Notes: a model not told the origin generated them from the letters alone. A stretch of 9,114 bases of DNA from Actinomycetes bacterium (GCA_023389455.1 JAEWEJ010000182.1:1-9114); one strand, 5' to 3'; positions 1 to 6,825 are shown, numbered from the stretch's first letter. Translations and numbers: made by a program.

Positions 1-122
1 CCGCAGGTCGGGGCGGCCCGGCGGCGGCCCGTGCGCGTGGCGGCGCGCCGGAGGTGCGGCCGACGGCGCCCCAGGGGTGCGCGCCGCGGTGCCCCCGGGG
101 GGAACGGGCTGGGCAGGGTCGG

Positions 123-128
123 TAGTGT
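123..128 (+). promoter_or_regulatory. -10 element of a leaderless serS promoter
   Basis: TAGTGT fits the actinobacterial -10 consensus TANNNT. It ends exactly six bases before the GTG start of serS, so transcription would begin at or next to the start codon. No purine-rich ribosome binding site lies at a usual distance before the GTG, which agrees with a leaderless mRNA. No convincing -35 box is visible about 17 bases upstream. Bases 1-122 hold no recognisable gene. Confidence 0.6.
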
Positions 129-134
129 CGGGGC

Positions 135-1415
135 GTGATCGATCTGCAGCTGCTGCGCCAGGACCCGGACATCGTGCGAGCCAGCCAGGTGGCGCGCGGC
201 GAGGACCCGCACCTCGTCGACGAGGTGCTCGACGCCGACGCCCGTCGTCGCTCCGCGCTGACGGAGTACGAGTCGCTGCGCGCCGAGCAGAAGTCCCTCG
301 GCAAGAAGGTCGCGCAGGCGGCGGGCGACGAGAAGCAGGCGCTGCTCGCGCACACCAAGGAGCTCGCGACGCGCGTCAAGGCGCTGCAGGCCGACGCCGA
401 GGCGGCCGAGACGCACGCCACCGAGCTCTCGCGCCGCATCAGCAACGTCGTCGAGGACGGCGTGCCCACCGGCGGCGAGGACGACTACGTCGTGCTCGAG
501 CACGTCGGGACGCCGCGCGACCTGGCGGCCGAGTACGGGCCGGACTTCGTCGTGCGGGACCACCTCGACCTGGGGGAGGGGCTGCGCGCGATCGACACCG
601 AGCGCGGTGCGAAGGTCTCCGGGTCGCGCTTCTACTTCCTCACGGGCGTCGGCGCGCGCCTCGAGCTCGCCCTGCTGAACGCCGCGATGGACCTGGCGAC
701 GCGCCACGGCTTCGTCCCGACGATCACCCCGACGCTGGTCAAGCCCGAGATCATGGCCGGCACCGGGTTCCTCGGTGCGCACGCCGACGAGATCTACCGG
801 CTCGAGGCGGACGACCTGTACCTCGTCGGCACCAGCGAGGTCGCGCTCGCGGGCTTCCACTCGGGCGAGATCCTCGACCTGTCGGACGGTCCGCTGCGGT
901 ACGCCGGGTGGAGCGCGTGCTACCGGCGTGAGGCCGGGTCGTACGGCAAGGACACCCGCGGCATCATCCGCGTGCACCAGTTCCACAAGGTCGAGGCGTT
1001 CGTCTGGACGCGTCCCGAGGACGCGGCCGCCGAGCACCGCCGGATCCTGGGGTGGGAGAAGGAGATGCTCGCGCTGGCCGAGCTCCCGTACCGCGTCATC
1101 GACACCGCGGCAGGCGACCTGGGGTCGAGCGCCGCGCGCAAGTTCGACTGCGAGGCGTGGCTGCCCAGCCAGCAGCGCTGGCTGGAGCTCACCTCGACCT
1201 CCAACTGCACGACGTTCCAGGCCCGTCGCCTCGGGGTGCGCGAGCGCACCGCCGACGGCATGCGCACCGTCGCCACCCTCAACGGCACGCTGGCCACGAC
1301 GCGCTGGATCGTCGCGCTGCTGGAGAACCACCAGCAGGCCGACGGCTCGGTGCGCGTCCCGGAGGGCCTGCGGCCGTACCTCGGCGGCCTCGAGGTGCTG
1401 GAGCCGGTCCGGTGA
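135..1415 (+). CDS. serS: Seryl-tRNA synthetase
   Basis: This class II aminoacyl-tRNA synthetase charges tRNA-Ser (and tRNA-Sec where present) with serine in the cytoplasm, through a seryl-adenylate. The 426-residue product has the usual length. Residues about 1-110 form the N-terminal domain with the long antiparallel coiled coil that grips the tRNA long arm; it is rich in Ala, Glu and Lys. The catalytic domain follows. Motif 1 lies around 189-203 (TRHGFVPTITP, conserved Pro199). The TSE serine-binding loop follows in LVGTSEVAL. Motif 2 is YRREAG at 263-268. Motif 3 is LNGTLATTR, with Arg390, followed by WIVALLENHQQ. The GTG start was chosen because MIDLQLLRQDPD is the standard SerRS N-terminus and a -10 box sits six bases upstream. 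The stop codon overlaps the start of the next gene, so the two are probably cotranscribed. Confidence 0.98.
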   Translation: MIDLQLLRQDPDIVRASQVARGEDPHLVDEVLDADARRRSALTEYESLRAEQKSLGKKVAQAAGDEKQALLAHTKELATRVKALQADAEAAETHATELSRRISNVVEDGVPTGGEDDYVVLEHVGTPRDLAAEYGPDFVVRDHLDLGEGLRAIDTERGAKVSGSRFYFLTGVGARLELALLNAAMDLATRHGFVPTITPTLVKPEIMAGTGFLGAHADEIYRLEADDLYLVGTSEVALAGFHSGEILDLSDGPLRYAGWSACYRREAGSYGKDTRGIIRVHQFHKVEAFVWTRPEDAAAEHRRILGWEKEMLALAELPYRVIDTAAGDLGSSAARKFDCEAWLPSQQRWLELTSTSNCTTFQARRLGVRERTADGMRTVATLNGTLATTRWIVALLENHQQADGSVRVPEGLRPYLGGLEVLEPVR

Positions 1416-2209
1416 GCCGCACCCGGCTGGTCGCGCTCGACGTCGACGGCACGCTCATGTCGTACGACGGCGTCATCAGCGACGACGTGCGCGCCGCGGT
1501 GACCGCGCTCGTCGAGCAGGGTGTGCACGTGGTGCTGTCCACCGGCCGAGCGGCGCACTCGGCGACGGAGGTCGCGCGCGACCTCGGCCTGACCGACGGC
1601 TGGGTGGTGTGCTCCAACGGCGCGGTCACGGCGCGGCTGGACCCGGACGAGCCCGCCGGGTGGACCGTCGTGCGCTCGGTGACGTTCGACCCCGGCCCGG
1701 CGCTGCGGGCGATCGCCCTCGAGCTCCCCGACGCGTTGTACGCCGTCGAGGACCTCGGGGTCGGCTTCCTGGTGTCCGCGCCGTTCCCGGCCGGGGAGCT
1801 GTCCGGCGAGCACCGGGTCGTGACGCTCGAGGAGCTGGCGGCCGCGCCCGCCACCCGCGTCGTCATCCGCGCACCGCGCAGCACGCCGGAGGAGTTCCAC
1901 GCGCTCGTGGAGCGGGTGGGTCTGCACCAGGTGACGTACGCCGTCGGCTGGTCAGCGTGGCTCGACCTCACGCCCGGCGGCGTCTCCAAGGCGTCGGCGC
2001 TGGAGGAGGTGCGGCGCGCGCTCGGCGTCGAGCCCCACGAGACGCTGGCGATCGGCGACGGCGAGAACGACGTCGAGATGCTGCGCTGGGCGGCCTGCGG
2101 CGTGGCCATGGGCCACGCCGGCGACGCGGTGCGCGCCGCGGCCGACGAGGTCACGGGCACGATCGACGACGACGGCGCGGTCGAGGTCCTGCGGCGCGTC
2201 CTCGCCTGA
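1412..2209 (+). CDS. Cof-type HAD-superfamily phosphatase (subfamily IIB)
   Basis: This is a predicted cytosolic Mg-dependent phosphatase of 265 residues, the usual length for Cof/YbiV-like HAD proteins, which dephosphorylate sugar phosphates, nucleotides or cofactor phosphates. All four HAD motifs are visible. Motif I is DVDGT, with nucleophile Asp10 and acid/base Asp12. Motif II is the Thr of STGR (Thr44). Motif III is Lys193 in GGVSKASAL. Motif IV is GDGENDVEML, with Asp216 and Asp220 binding Mg. The stretch between motifs II and III (about 80-190) is the C2 alpha/beta cap that sets substrate choice. The GTG start overlaps the serS stop as GTGA, suggesting translational coupling. HAD genes after serS are common in actinomycetes, from memory, but the substrate is not known and cannot be read from the sequence. 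Confidence 0.93.
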   Translation: MSRTRLVALDVDGTLMSYDGVISDDVRAAVTALVEQGVHVVLSTGRAAHSATEVARDLGLTDGWVVCSNGAVTARLDPDEPAGWTVVRSVTFDPGPALRAIALELPDALYAVEDLGVGFLVSAPFPAGELSGEHRVVTLEELAAAPATRVVIRAPRSTPEEFHALVERVGLHQVTYAVGWSAWLDLTPGGVSKASALEEVRRALGVEPHETLAIGDGENDVEMLRWAACGVAMGHAGDAVRAAADEVTGTIDDDGAVEVLRRVLA

Positions 2210-2231
2210 CGCGGCGCCCGCCCGAGAACGG

Positions 2232-2258
2232 GGCCTGCGCGGCCGCGGCGCAGCGGCC
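2232..2258 (+). terminator. Possible terminator hairpin after the serS operon
   Basis: Bases 2232-2240 (GGCCTGCGC) can pair with 2248-2258 over nine base pairs, with a two-base bulge (2254-2255) and a seven-base loop. It lies 23 bases after the HAD stop codon and no T-run follows. The region is extremely GC rich, so a hairpin of this size could occur by chance. Confidence 0.3.
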
Positions 2259-2346
2259 TGCGCCGGCCGGGCGCGGGGTCGCCGGCCGCCCGTGCGCGCG
2301 TCTCGTCCCGCCCGGAACTGGCGCGACCTGCACCCAACGTTCTCGA

Positions 2347-2364
2347 CGTGACCCAATCGTGACC
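2347..2364 (+). repeat. Direct repeat CGTGACC upstream of the binding-protein gene
   Basis: CGTGACC occurs at 2347-2353 and again at 2358-2364, 11 bases apart, about one helical turn, so both copies face the same side of the DNA. It lies roughly 90-105 bases before the binding-protein start, inside the AT-richer half of the gap, and could be a regulator site. No regulator gene is nearby to support this. Confidence 0.35.
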
Positions 2365-2387
2365 GTTTCGTCGGGTGATTTGGCTTG

Positions 2388-2410
2388 CAACGTCGTCTCC
2401 GACGGCGTTG
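2388..2410 (+). promoter_or_regulatory. Imperfect inverted repeat, candidate operator
   Basis: CAACGTCGTC (2388-2397) and GACGGCGTTG (2401-2410) form an inverted repeat with 10-base arms, one mismatch and the spacer TCC. The left arm overlaps the palindrome TTGCAA (2385-2390). It lies 43 bases upstream of the binding-protein start, where an operator or RNA leader hairpin would be expected in a substrate-induced sugar operon. The promoter is not clear: I see no good -35/-10 pair, and TATCCA (2425-2430) is only a weak -10 candidate. Confidence 0.4.
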
Positions 2411-2443
2411 GGTCGATTCGCCGGTATCCAAGACGAAGACGTT

Positions 2444-2449
2444 GGGGGA
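2444..2449 (+). promoter_or_regulatory. Purine-rich ribosome binding site of the binding-protein gene
   Basis: GGGGGA lies three bases before ATG 2453 and twelve bases before the in-frame ATG at 2462. A second, weaker GAGG (2455-2458) lies three bases before 2462. Neither spacing is ideal, so the sequence leaves open which ATG is used. Both give a proper lipoprotein signal peptide. Confidence 0.45.
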
Positions 2450-2452
2450 TCG

Positions 2453-3829
2453 ATGAGGCACATGCGCAAGAGCGCTGGCGTGCTGGCGGCAGGCGCCGTG
2501 GCAGCGCTCGTGCTGACGGCCTGCACCACGGGCGACGGCGAGACGCCGGGCGGCAGCACGGACGCCGCGGTCGACGAGGTCGAGGTCGACTGCGCCGACT
2601 TCGAGCAGTACGGCGACCTGAGCGGCAAGACGGTCACCATCTACGCGGGGATCGTCGCACCGGAGGACACGCCGTACATGACGTCGTTCGAGCCCTTCGA
2701 GGAGTGCACGGGCGCGACCGTCGACTACCAGGCCGACAAGCAGTTCGAGCAGCAGATCCTGGTGCGCGCCCAGGCGGGCAACACGCCGGACATCGCGATC
2801 GTCCCGCAGCCGGGCCTCCTGGCCCAGCTCGTGGCGACCGGCACGGTCGTCCCCGCCCCCGAGGGCGTCGCGGCCAACGTCGACGAGTTCTTCGGCGAGG
2901 CGTGGAAGGACCTGGGGACGGTGGACGGCACGTTCTACGCCGCCCCGTCGGGCGCGAGCGTCAAGTCGCTCGTCTGGTACTCGCCCACGCAGTTCGAGGA
3001 GAACGGGTACGAGGTGCCCGAGACGCTCGACGACCTCATGGCGCTGACCGAGCAGATCGCGGCCGACGGGAACAACAAGCCGTGGTGCGCCGGCATCGCG
3101 TCGGGCGAGGCGACCGGCTGGCCGCTGACCGACTGGGTCGAGGACATGGTGCTGCGCGTCGGCGGGCCCGACGTGTACGACCAGTGGGTCTCGCACGAGA
3201 TCGCCTTCAACTCCGAGGTCCCGACCCAGGCGCTCGACGCCGTGGGCGAGTACCTGAAGAACCCGGACTACGTGAACGGCGGCATCGGCGACGTGTCGAC
3301 GATCGCCACGACCGCGTTCCAGGACGCCGGCCTGCCGATCCTCGACGGGCAGTGCTCGCTGCACCGCATGGCGTCGTTCTACGCGGCCAACTTCCCCGAG
3401 GGCACCGACGTCGCGGAGGACGGCGACGTCTTCGCGTTCTACCTGCCCGCGGAGGACACCTCCACCAAGCCGGTGCTCGGCGCCGGTGAGTTCGTCACCG
3501 CGTTCTCCGACCGTCCCGAGGTGCAGGCGCTGCTCGAGTTCTGGTCGACCGACACGTGGGCCAACCTCAAGGCGGCCGCGTCGTCCGAGGAGACCGGCGG
3601 CGGCTGGATCACCGCGAACAGCGGTCTGGACACCGACAACCTGGTGAACCCGATCGACCTCCTGTCGGCCGAGATCCTGCTCGACCCGGCCTCGGAGTTC
3701 CGGTTCGACGGCTCCGACCAGATGCCCGCGGCCGTCGGCTCGGGTGCCTTCTGGAAGGAGTCGACCAACTGGATCACCGGGCAGTCGACCGCGGACACGC
3801 TGACGAAGATCGAGGCCGCCTGGCCCTGA
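2453..3829 (+). CDS. Carbohydrate ABC transporter substrate-binding lipoprotein, AglE-like
   Basis: This is the extracellular, membrane-anchored binding protein of a sugar importer. The 458-residue product starts with a lipoprotein signal peptide: MRHMRKS, a hydrophobic Ala/Val stretch, then the lipobox LTAC with lipidated Cys24 (Cys21 if ATG 2462 is the true start). A Gly/Thr/Asp linker leads into a two-lobe periplasmic-binding fold (SBP family 1). Segments typical of the alpha-glucoside binding protein AglE are PWCAGIASGEATGWPLTDW at 210-228, VYDQWVSHEI at 241-250, and FRFDGSDQMPAA then GAFW at about 416-434. Alpha-glucosides such as maltose, trehalose or sucrose are therefore the likely ligands, but the ligand cannot be fixed from sequence. 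The mature protein has four further Cys (47, 85, 212, 301) that could form disulfides. Two permease genes follow after a 123-base gap containing a long hairpin. Confidence 0.92.
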   Translation: MRHMRKSAGVLAAGAVAALVLTACTTGDGETPGGSTDAAVDEVEVDCADFEQYGDLSGKTVTIYAGIVAPEDTPYMTSFEPFEECTGATVDYQADKQFEQQILVRAQAGNTPDIAIVPQPGLLAQLVATGTVVPAPEGVAANVDEFFGEAWKDLGTVDGTFYAAPSGASVKSLVWYSPTQFEENGYEVPETLDDLMALTEQIAADGNNKPWCAGIASGEATGWPLTDWVEDMVLRVGGPDVYDQWVSHEIAFNSEVPTQALDAVGEYLKNPDYVNGGIGDVSTIATTAFQDAGLPILDGQCSLHRMASFYAANFPEGTDVAEDGDVFAFYLPAEDTSTKPVLGAGEFVTAFSDRPEVQALLEFWSTDTWANLKAAASSEETGGGWITANSGLDTDNLVNPIDLLSAEILLDPASEFRFDGSDQMPAAVGSGAFWKESTNWITGQSTADTLTKIEAAWP

Positions 3830-3839
3830 TCGGTGACCT

Positions 3840-3900
3840 GACCGGGCTGCTCCCCCGCCTCCGGGCGACCCCGCACGCGGGGTGGGGGAGCGGTCCGGTC
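3840..3900 (+). other. Extended RNA hairpin between binding-protein and permease genes
   Basis: Three nested stems can form. Outer: GACCGG 3840-3845 with CCGGTC 3895-3900. Middle: GCTCCCCC 3849-3856 with GGGGGAGC 3884-3891. Inner: ACCCCG 3868-3873 with CGGGGT 3878-3883, around a CACG loop. An 11-base bulge (3857-3867) and a 3x3 internal loop separate them. The structure begins ten bases after the binding-protein stop and has no T-run after it. It is probably a partial terminator or 3' RNA stabiliser that keeps binding-protein mRNA more abundant than permease mRNA, as described for intercistronic hairpins in other sugar ABC operons. Confidence 0.65.
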
Positions 3901-3943
3901 CGCGTCGCCGGGCTCGGCCCGTCCTGACCCTCGTAGGTGCCCG

Positions 3944-3948
3944 GGAGG
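3944..3948 (+). promoter_or_regulatory. Ribosome binding site of the first permease
   Basis: GGAGG, part of GGGAGGTG, lies four bases before ATG 3953. It is a strong match to the 16S rRNA 3' end and fixes this start. The permease gene therefore has its own initiation site despite the hairpin upstream. Confidence 0.75.
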
Positions 3949-3952
3949 TGCG

Positions 3953-4930
3953 ATGAACGTCGCGGACAAGCTGGTCGCGATGGTGCTGGCGTTGGCGGCG
4001 TTCGCCGTCGTGATCGGTCTGATCCTGTTCGTCGTCTCGTTGCTGGAGCGTCGCGGCGCCCGCCGCGTCGCGTGGTTCTTCGTCGGCCCGACGGTGCTGC
4101 TGCTGATCATCGGCCTGCTGTACCCGGCCGGCCGCACGGTCGTCCGCTCGCTGTTCGACGCGGCCGGCTCGTCGTTCATCGGCATCGCGAACTACACGGC
4201 GATCTTCAGCTCGCCCGACCAGCTGGTCGTGCTGCGCAACACCGTGCTGTGGGTCCTGGTGACCCCGTTCGTCGCGACGCTCGTCGGCCTGCTGTACGCG
4301 ATCTGGGTCAACGGGGCCCGCGGGGAGGCCGCCGCCAAGGCGCTGATCTTCCTGCCGATGGCCATCTCGTTCGTCGGGGCCTCGATCATCTGGAAGTTCG
4401 TCTACGAGTACCGCTTCTACGACCCCGACGTGCGGGTCAACCCCGAGCAGATCGGCCTGCTCAACCAGCTGCTGGTCTGGCTGGGGATGCAACCCCAGCA
4501 GTTCCTGCTCAACCAGCCGTGGAACAACCTGTTCCTCATCGTCGTGATGATCTGGATCCAGGCCGGGTTCGCGATGACGATCCTGTCGGCGGCCATCAAG
4601 GCCATCCCGGCGGAGATCACCGAGGCCGCGCGGCTCGACGGGGTGTCGTCCTCGCAGCTGTTCCGGTACGTCACCGTCCCGGCCATCCGCCCGACCCTGG
4701 TCGTGGTGCTCACCACCATCGCCATCGGCTGCCTCAAGGTCTTCGACATCGTCCGGACCATGACCGGCGGCCTGTACGGCACCAGTGTCGTGGCCAACGA
4801 GTTCTACACGCAGAGCTTCACCGCCGGGAACCAGGGGCTGGGCGCCGCGCTCGCGGTGCTGCTGTTCGTCCTGGTCATCCCGATCATCGTCTACAACGTC
4901 CGGCAGCTGCGACAGGCGGAGGCACGATGA
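3953..4930 (+). CDS. Sugar ABC transporter permease, AglF-like (MalF type)
   Basis: This is one of the two membrane subunits forming the translocation channel of the sugar importer in the cytoplasmic membrane (325 residues). Hydrophobic segments appear at about 8-30, 40-58, 95-117, 129-147, 182-205, 238-260 and 286-306. The first is an additional N-terminal helix, also found in AglF-type permeases. The cytoplasmic EAA loop that contacts the ATPase starts at residue 221 (EITEAARLDG) and runs to about 240. Segments such as LIFLPMAISFVGASIIWKFVYEYR and KVFDIVRTMTGG resemble AglF of alpha-glucoside systems. Its stop overlaps the next ATG as ATGA, so it is translationally coupled to the second permease. 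No ATPase gene is adjacent; actinomycetes usually supply a shared MsiK-type ATPase from another locus. Confidence 0.93.
   Translation: MNVADKLVAMVLALAAFAVVIGLILFVVSLLERRGARRVAWFFVGPTVLLLIIGLLYPAGRTVVRSLFDAAGSSFIGIANYTAIFSSPDQLVVLRNTVLWVLVTPFVATLVGLLYAIWVNGARGEAAAKALIFLPMAISFVGASIIWKFVYEYRFYDPDVRVNPEQIGLLNQLLVWLGMQPQQFLLNQPWNNLFLIVVMIWIQAGFAMTILSAAIKAIPAEITEAARLDGVSSSQLFRYVTVPAIRPTLVVVLTTIAIGCLKVFDIVRTMTGGLYGTSVVANEFYTQSFTAGNQGLGAALAVLLFVLVIPIIVYNVRQLRQAEAR
4918..4922 (+). promoter_or_regulatory. Ribosome binding site of the second permease
   Basis: GGAGG lies four bases before ATG 4927, inside the last codons of the upstream permease gene. Spacing and sequence are the same as for the first permease, which fits balanced synthesis of the two channel subunits. 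Confidence 0.7.
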
Positions 4931-5853
4931 CCACCACCCCGCCCCCCGTCCAGGTCGTCGCGCCCGCGTCGGTGGCCGGCGGCGACGTCGCGGCCACCGT
5001 GCGGGCCACCAAGCGCCGGCTGACGTCCCCCTGGGCCACGGTCGCGGCGATCGTCCTGGCGACCGTGTGGACGATCCCGACGTTCGGCCTGCTCGTCACG
5101 TCCTTCCGGCCCGCGGCGGACATCAACTCCAGCGGCTGGTGGACGGTCCTGACCAACCCGAACTTCACGTTCGAGAACTACCGGACGGTGCTCGCCACCG
5201 ACTCCTCGCAGTCGCTGCTGCCGTTCGTCATCAACTCGGTCGTCATCACCATCCCGTCGGTGGTGCTGCCGATCTTCCTGGCCACGCTCGCGGCGTACTC
5301 GTTCGCGTGGATGCAGTTCCGCGGCCGCGACGCCCTGTTCGTCGCGGTGTTCGCGCTGCAGGTGGTGCCCATCCAGGTCACCCTCATCCCGCTGCTGTCG
5401 CTGTACGCCGACCTCGGCGTGGCCGGCACGTTCTGGGCGGTCTGGATCTCGCACACCATGTTCGGCCTGCCGCTGGCGGTGTTCCTGCTGCACAACTTCA
5501 TGCGGGAGATCCCGGGGGAGCTGGTCGAGGCCGCGCGCGTGGACGGCGCCGCCCACGTCACGGTGTTCTTCCGGCTCATGCTGCCGCTGCTCAAGCCCGC
5601 GCTCGCGGCGTTCGGCATCTACCAGTTCCTGTGGGTGTGGAACGACCTGCTGGTCGCGCTGACGTTCGCCGGGTCGTCCAACCAGGTGGCGCCCATGACG
5701 GTGGCGCTGTTCAACCTCACGGGCACGCGCGGGTCCCAGTGGTTCCTGCTGTCCGCGGGCGCGTTCGTGTCGATCATCGTGCCCGCGATCGTGTTCCTCG
5801 GGCTGCAGCGGTACTTCGTGCGCGGCCTGCTGGCCGGGTCGGTCAAGGGCTGA
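4927..5853 (+). CDS. Sugar ABC transporter permease, AglG-like (MalG type)
   Basis: This is the partner membrane subunit of the importer (308 residues). A polar N-terminal tail of about 35 residues is followed by six hydrophobic segments at about 37-59, 100-123, 135-157, 166-188, 219-240 and 270-293, the standard MalG layout. The EAA loop starts at Glu198 (ELVEAARVDGAA) and extends to about 217. FLWVWNDLLVALTF and the C-terminal LGLQRYFVRGLLAGSVKG are family hallmarks of MalG-type sugar permeases. AglG of Sinorhizobium is longer, as I recall, because of a bigger periplasmic region, so this protein is nearer the ordinary MalG length. It is the last gene of the operon and a strong hairpin follows. 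Confidence 0.93.
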   Translation: MTTTPPPVQVVAPASVAGGDVAATVRATKRRLTSPWATVAAIVLATVWTIPTFGLLVTSFRPAADINSSGWWTVLTNPNFTFENYRTVLATDSSQSLLPFVINSVVITIPSVVLPIFLATLAAYSFAWMQFRGRDALFVAVFALQVVPIQVTLIPLLSLYADLGVAGTFWAVWISHTMFGLPLAVFLLHNFMREIPGELVEAARVDGAAHVTVFFRLMLPLLKPALAAFGIYQFLWVWNDLLVALTFAGSSNQVAPMTVALFNLTGTRGSQWFLLSAGAFVSIIVPAIVFLGLQRYFVRGLLAGSVKG

Positions 5854-5866
5854 GCCCCCGGACGCC

Positions 5867-5902
5867 GGGAAGGTGGTCCGGCACGTGCCGGACCTCCTTC
5901 CC
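5867..5902 (+). terminator. Strong terminator hairpin ending the transporter operon
   Basis: GGGAAGG (5867-5873) pairs with CCTTCCC (5896-5902). After one T-T mismatch the pairing continues through G5875-C5894 into the perfect 18-base palindrome GTCCGGCACGTGCCGGAC (5876-5893). The whole stem has about 16 base pairs around a tight loop. It begins 14 bases after the permease stop. No T-run follows, which is common for actinobacterial terminators. The palindrome is symmetric, so it could stop transcription from either side. Confidence 0.75.
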
Positions 5903-5925
5903 GCAGACCCCGCCCGCGCGCGTCG

Positions 5926-5931
5926 TAGCCT
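5926..5931 (+). promoter_or_regulatory. -10 element of a leaderless EamA promoter
   Basis: TAGCCT fits TANNNT and ends exactly six bases before GTG 5938, the same spacing as for serS. There is no ribosome binding site before the GTG. The promoter must fit between the terminator (ends 5902) and the start codon. No clear -35 box is seen. Confidence 0.6.
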
Positions 5932-5937
5932 GACGCG

Positions 5938-6825
5938 GTGCCCGCACCGCTGCTGTTCGTCCTCTCGGGCCTGACGCAGTACGCGGGGGCCGCGCTCGCG
6001 GTCGGGCTGTTCGCCGTGGTGCCCGCCGGCACCGTCGCGTGGCTGCGCGTCTCGGTGGCCGCCGCGATCCTGCTCGCCTGGCGCCGGCCCTGGCGGGTGC
6101 GGGACCTGTGGGCGCCCCGCCGGCTGGCGGTCACCGCCCTGTTCGGCGTGGTGCTGGCCACGATGAACGTGACCTTCTACATCGCGATCCAGTACCTGCC
6201 GCTGGGGACGGCGGTCGCCGTGGAGTTCATCGGGCCCGTCACCGTGGCGGCCGTCACCGGCCGGGGCTGGCGCGACCGCGCCGCGATCGGCGTGGCCGCG
6301 GTGGGCGTCGTGCTGCTGGCCGGGGTCAGCCTCGACGCCGGGCCGGGGGCCGTGACGGGCCTCGTCGCGATCGGTGTCGCGGCCGCCTGCTGGGGCGCGT
6401 ACATCGTGCTCGGGCGCAGGGTCGCACGGTCCGGCGGCCCCGGGGCGAGCGGGCTGGCCGTCGCCATGGCCGCCGGCGCGCTGGTCCTCGCGCCGTTCCT
6501 CGCCGGCGGCTCCGGGCCGGTGCTGCACGACCCGCGGCTCGCGCTGGTGGTCGTCGGGATCGCGGTGTGCTCGTCGCTCGTGCCGTACGTGCTGGAGCAG
6601 GTGGTGCTGCGCCGGGTGAGCGCCGCGACGTTCGCGATCCTGCTGTCGCTGCTGCCGGCCACGGCGGCCGTCGTCGGTGCCGTGGGGCTGCGGCAGTGGC
6701 CCCACGGGCTGGAGCTCGTGGGCCTCGTCCTCGTCTCGGGGGCGATCGCCCTGACGGCGCGGGGCGACGACGACGCGGACCGACCCGGACCCGGCCCCGC
6801 ACCGCTCGACGGAGCGGGGGCGTGA
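5938..6825 (+). CDS. EamA-family inner-membrane exporter, RhtA-like
   Basis: This is a predicted drug/metabolite transporter superfamily protein of 295 residues, made of two EamA repeats of about five helices each (ten hydrophobic segments). It resembles RhtA, the threonine/homoserine exporter, in its N-terminal half (GAALAVGLFAVVPAGTVAWLR) and in the segment LPLGTAVAVEFIGPV around 85-100. RhtA-like proteins export amino acids or related small molecules by proton exchange; the cargo here is unknown. The second repeat contains CWGAYIVLGRRV and ends near GAIALTARGDDD, with a short acidic/proline tail. The GTG start is supported by the leaderless -10 box six bases upstream and by the start matching the first helix. 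It stands alone as a transcription unit: a terminator lies before it and bpa converges on it from the other side with a 13-base gap. Confidence 0.88.
   Translation: MPAPLLFVLSGLTQYAGAALAVGLFAVVPAGTVAWLRVSVAAAILLAWRRPWRVRDLWAPRRLAVTALFGVVLATMNVTFYIAIQYLPLGTAVAVEFIGPVTVAAVTGRGWRDRAAIGVAAVGVVLLAGVSLDAGPGAVTGLVAIGVAAACWGAYIVLGRRVARSGGPGASGLAVAMAAGALVLAPFLAGGSGPVLHDPRLALVVVGIAVCSSLVPYVLEQVVLRRVSAATFAILLSLLPATAAVVGAVGLRQWPHGLELVGLVLVSGAIALTARGDDDADRPGPGPAPLDGAGA
6802..6817 (+). terminator. Possible hairpin at the end of the EamA gene
   Basis: CCGCTC (6802-6807) and GAGCGG (6812-6817) form a six-base-pair stem with a GACG loop, ending six bases before the EamA stop codon. The gap to the convergent bpa stop is only 13 bases, so any terminator for either gene must overlap coding sequence. 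The stem is short and may be chance. Confidence 0.25.

Noticed and set aside
1..134. Possible end of an upstream gene before serS
   Set aside because: No frame in either direction gives a recognisable protein end. The stretch is extremely GC rich and is too short to judge.
1..134. T-box riboswitch controlling serS
   Set aside because: No T-box consensus or specifier hairpin is visible, and the probable leaderless start leaves no room for a leader RNA.
77..931. Plus-strand frame overlapping serS in another reading frame
   Set aside because: It is Arg/Ala/Gly-rich without any recognisable motif and lies wholly over the certain serS gene, so it is a shadow frame.
2375..2452. Start of the binding protein at GTG 2375
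   Set aside because: It would put 26 residues in front of the lipoprotein signal peptide, which has to be at the N-terminus, and would cover the repeat-rich control region.
1952..4492. Very long open frame (846 codons) on the minus strand opposite the HAD gene, binding protein and first permease
   Set aside because: It is a by-product of GC-rich codon bias. Its translation is low-complexity Arg/Asp/Gly/His-rich, and the plus-strand genes it covers have clear families. The same applies to the long minus-strand frame at 4891-6705.
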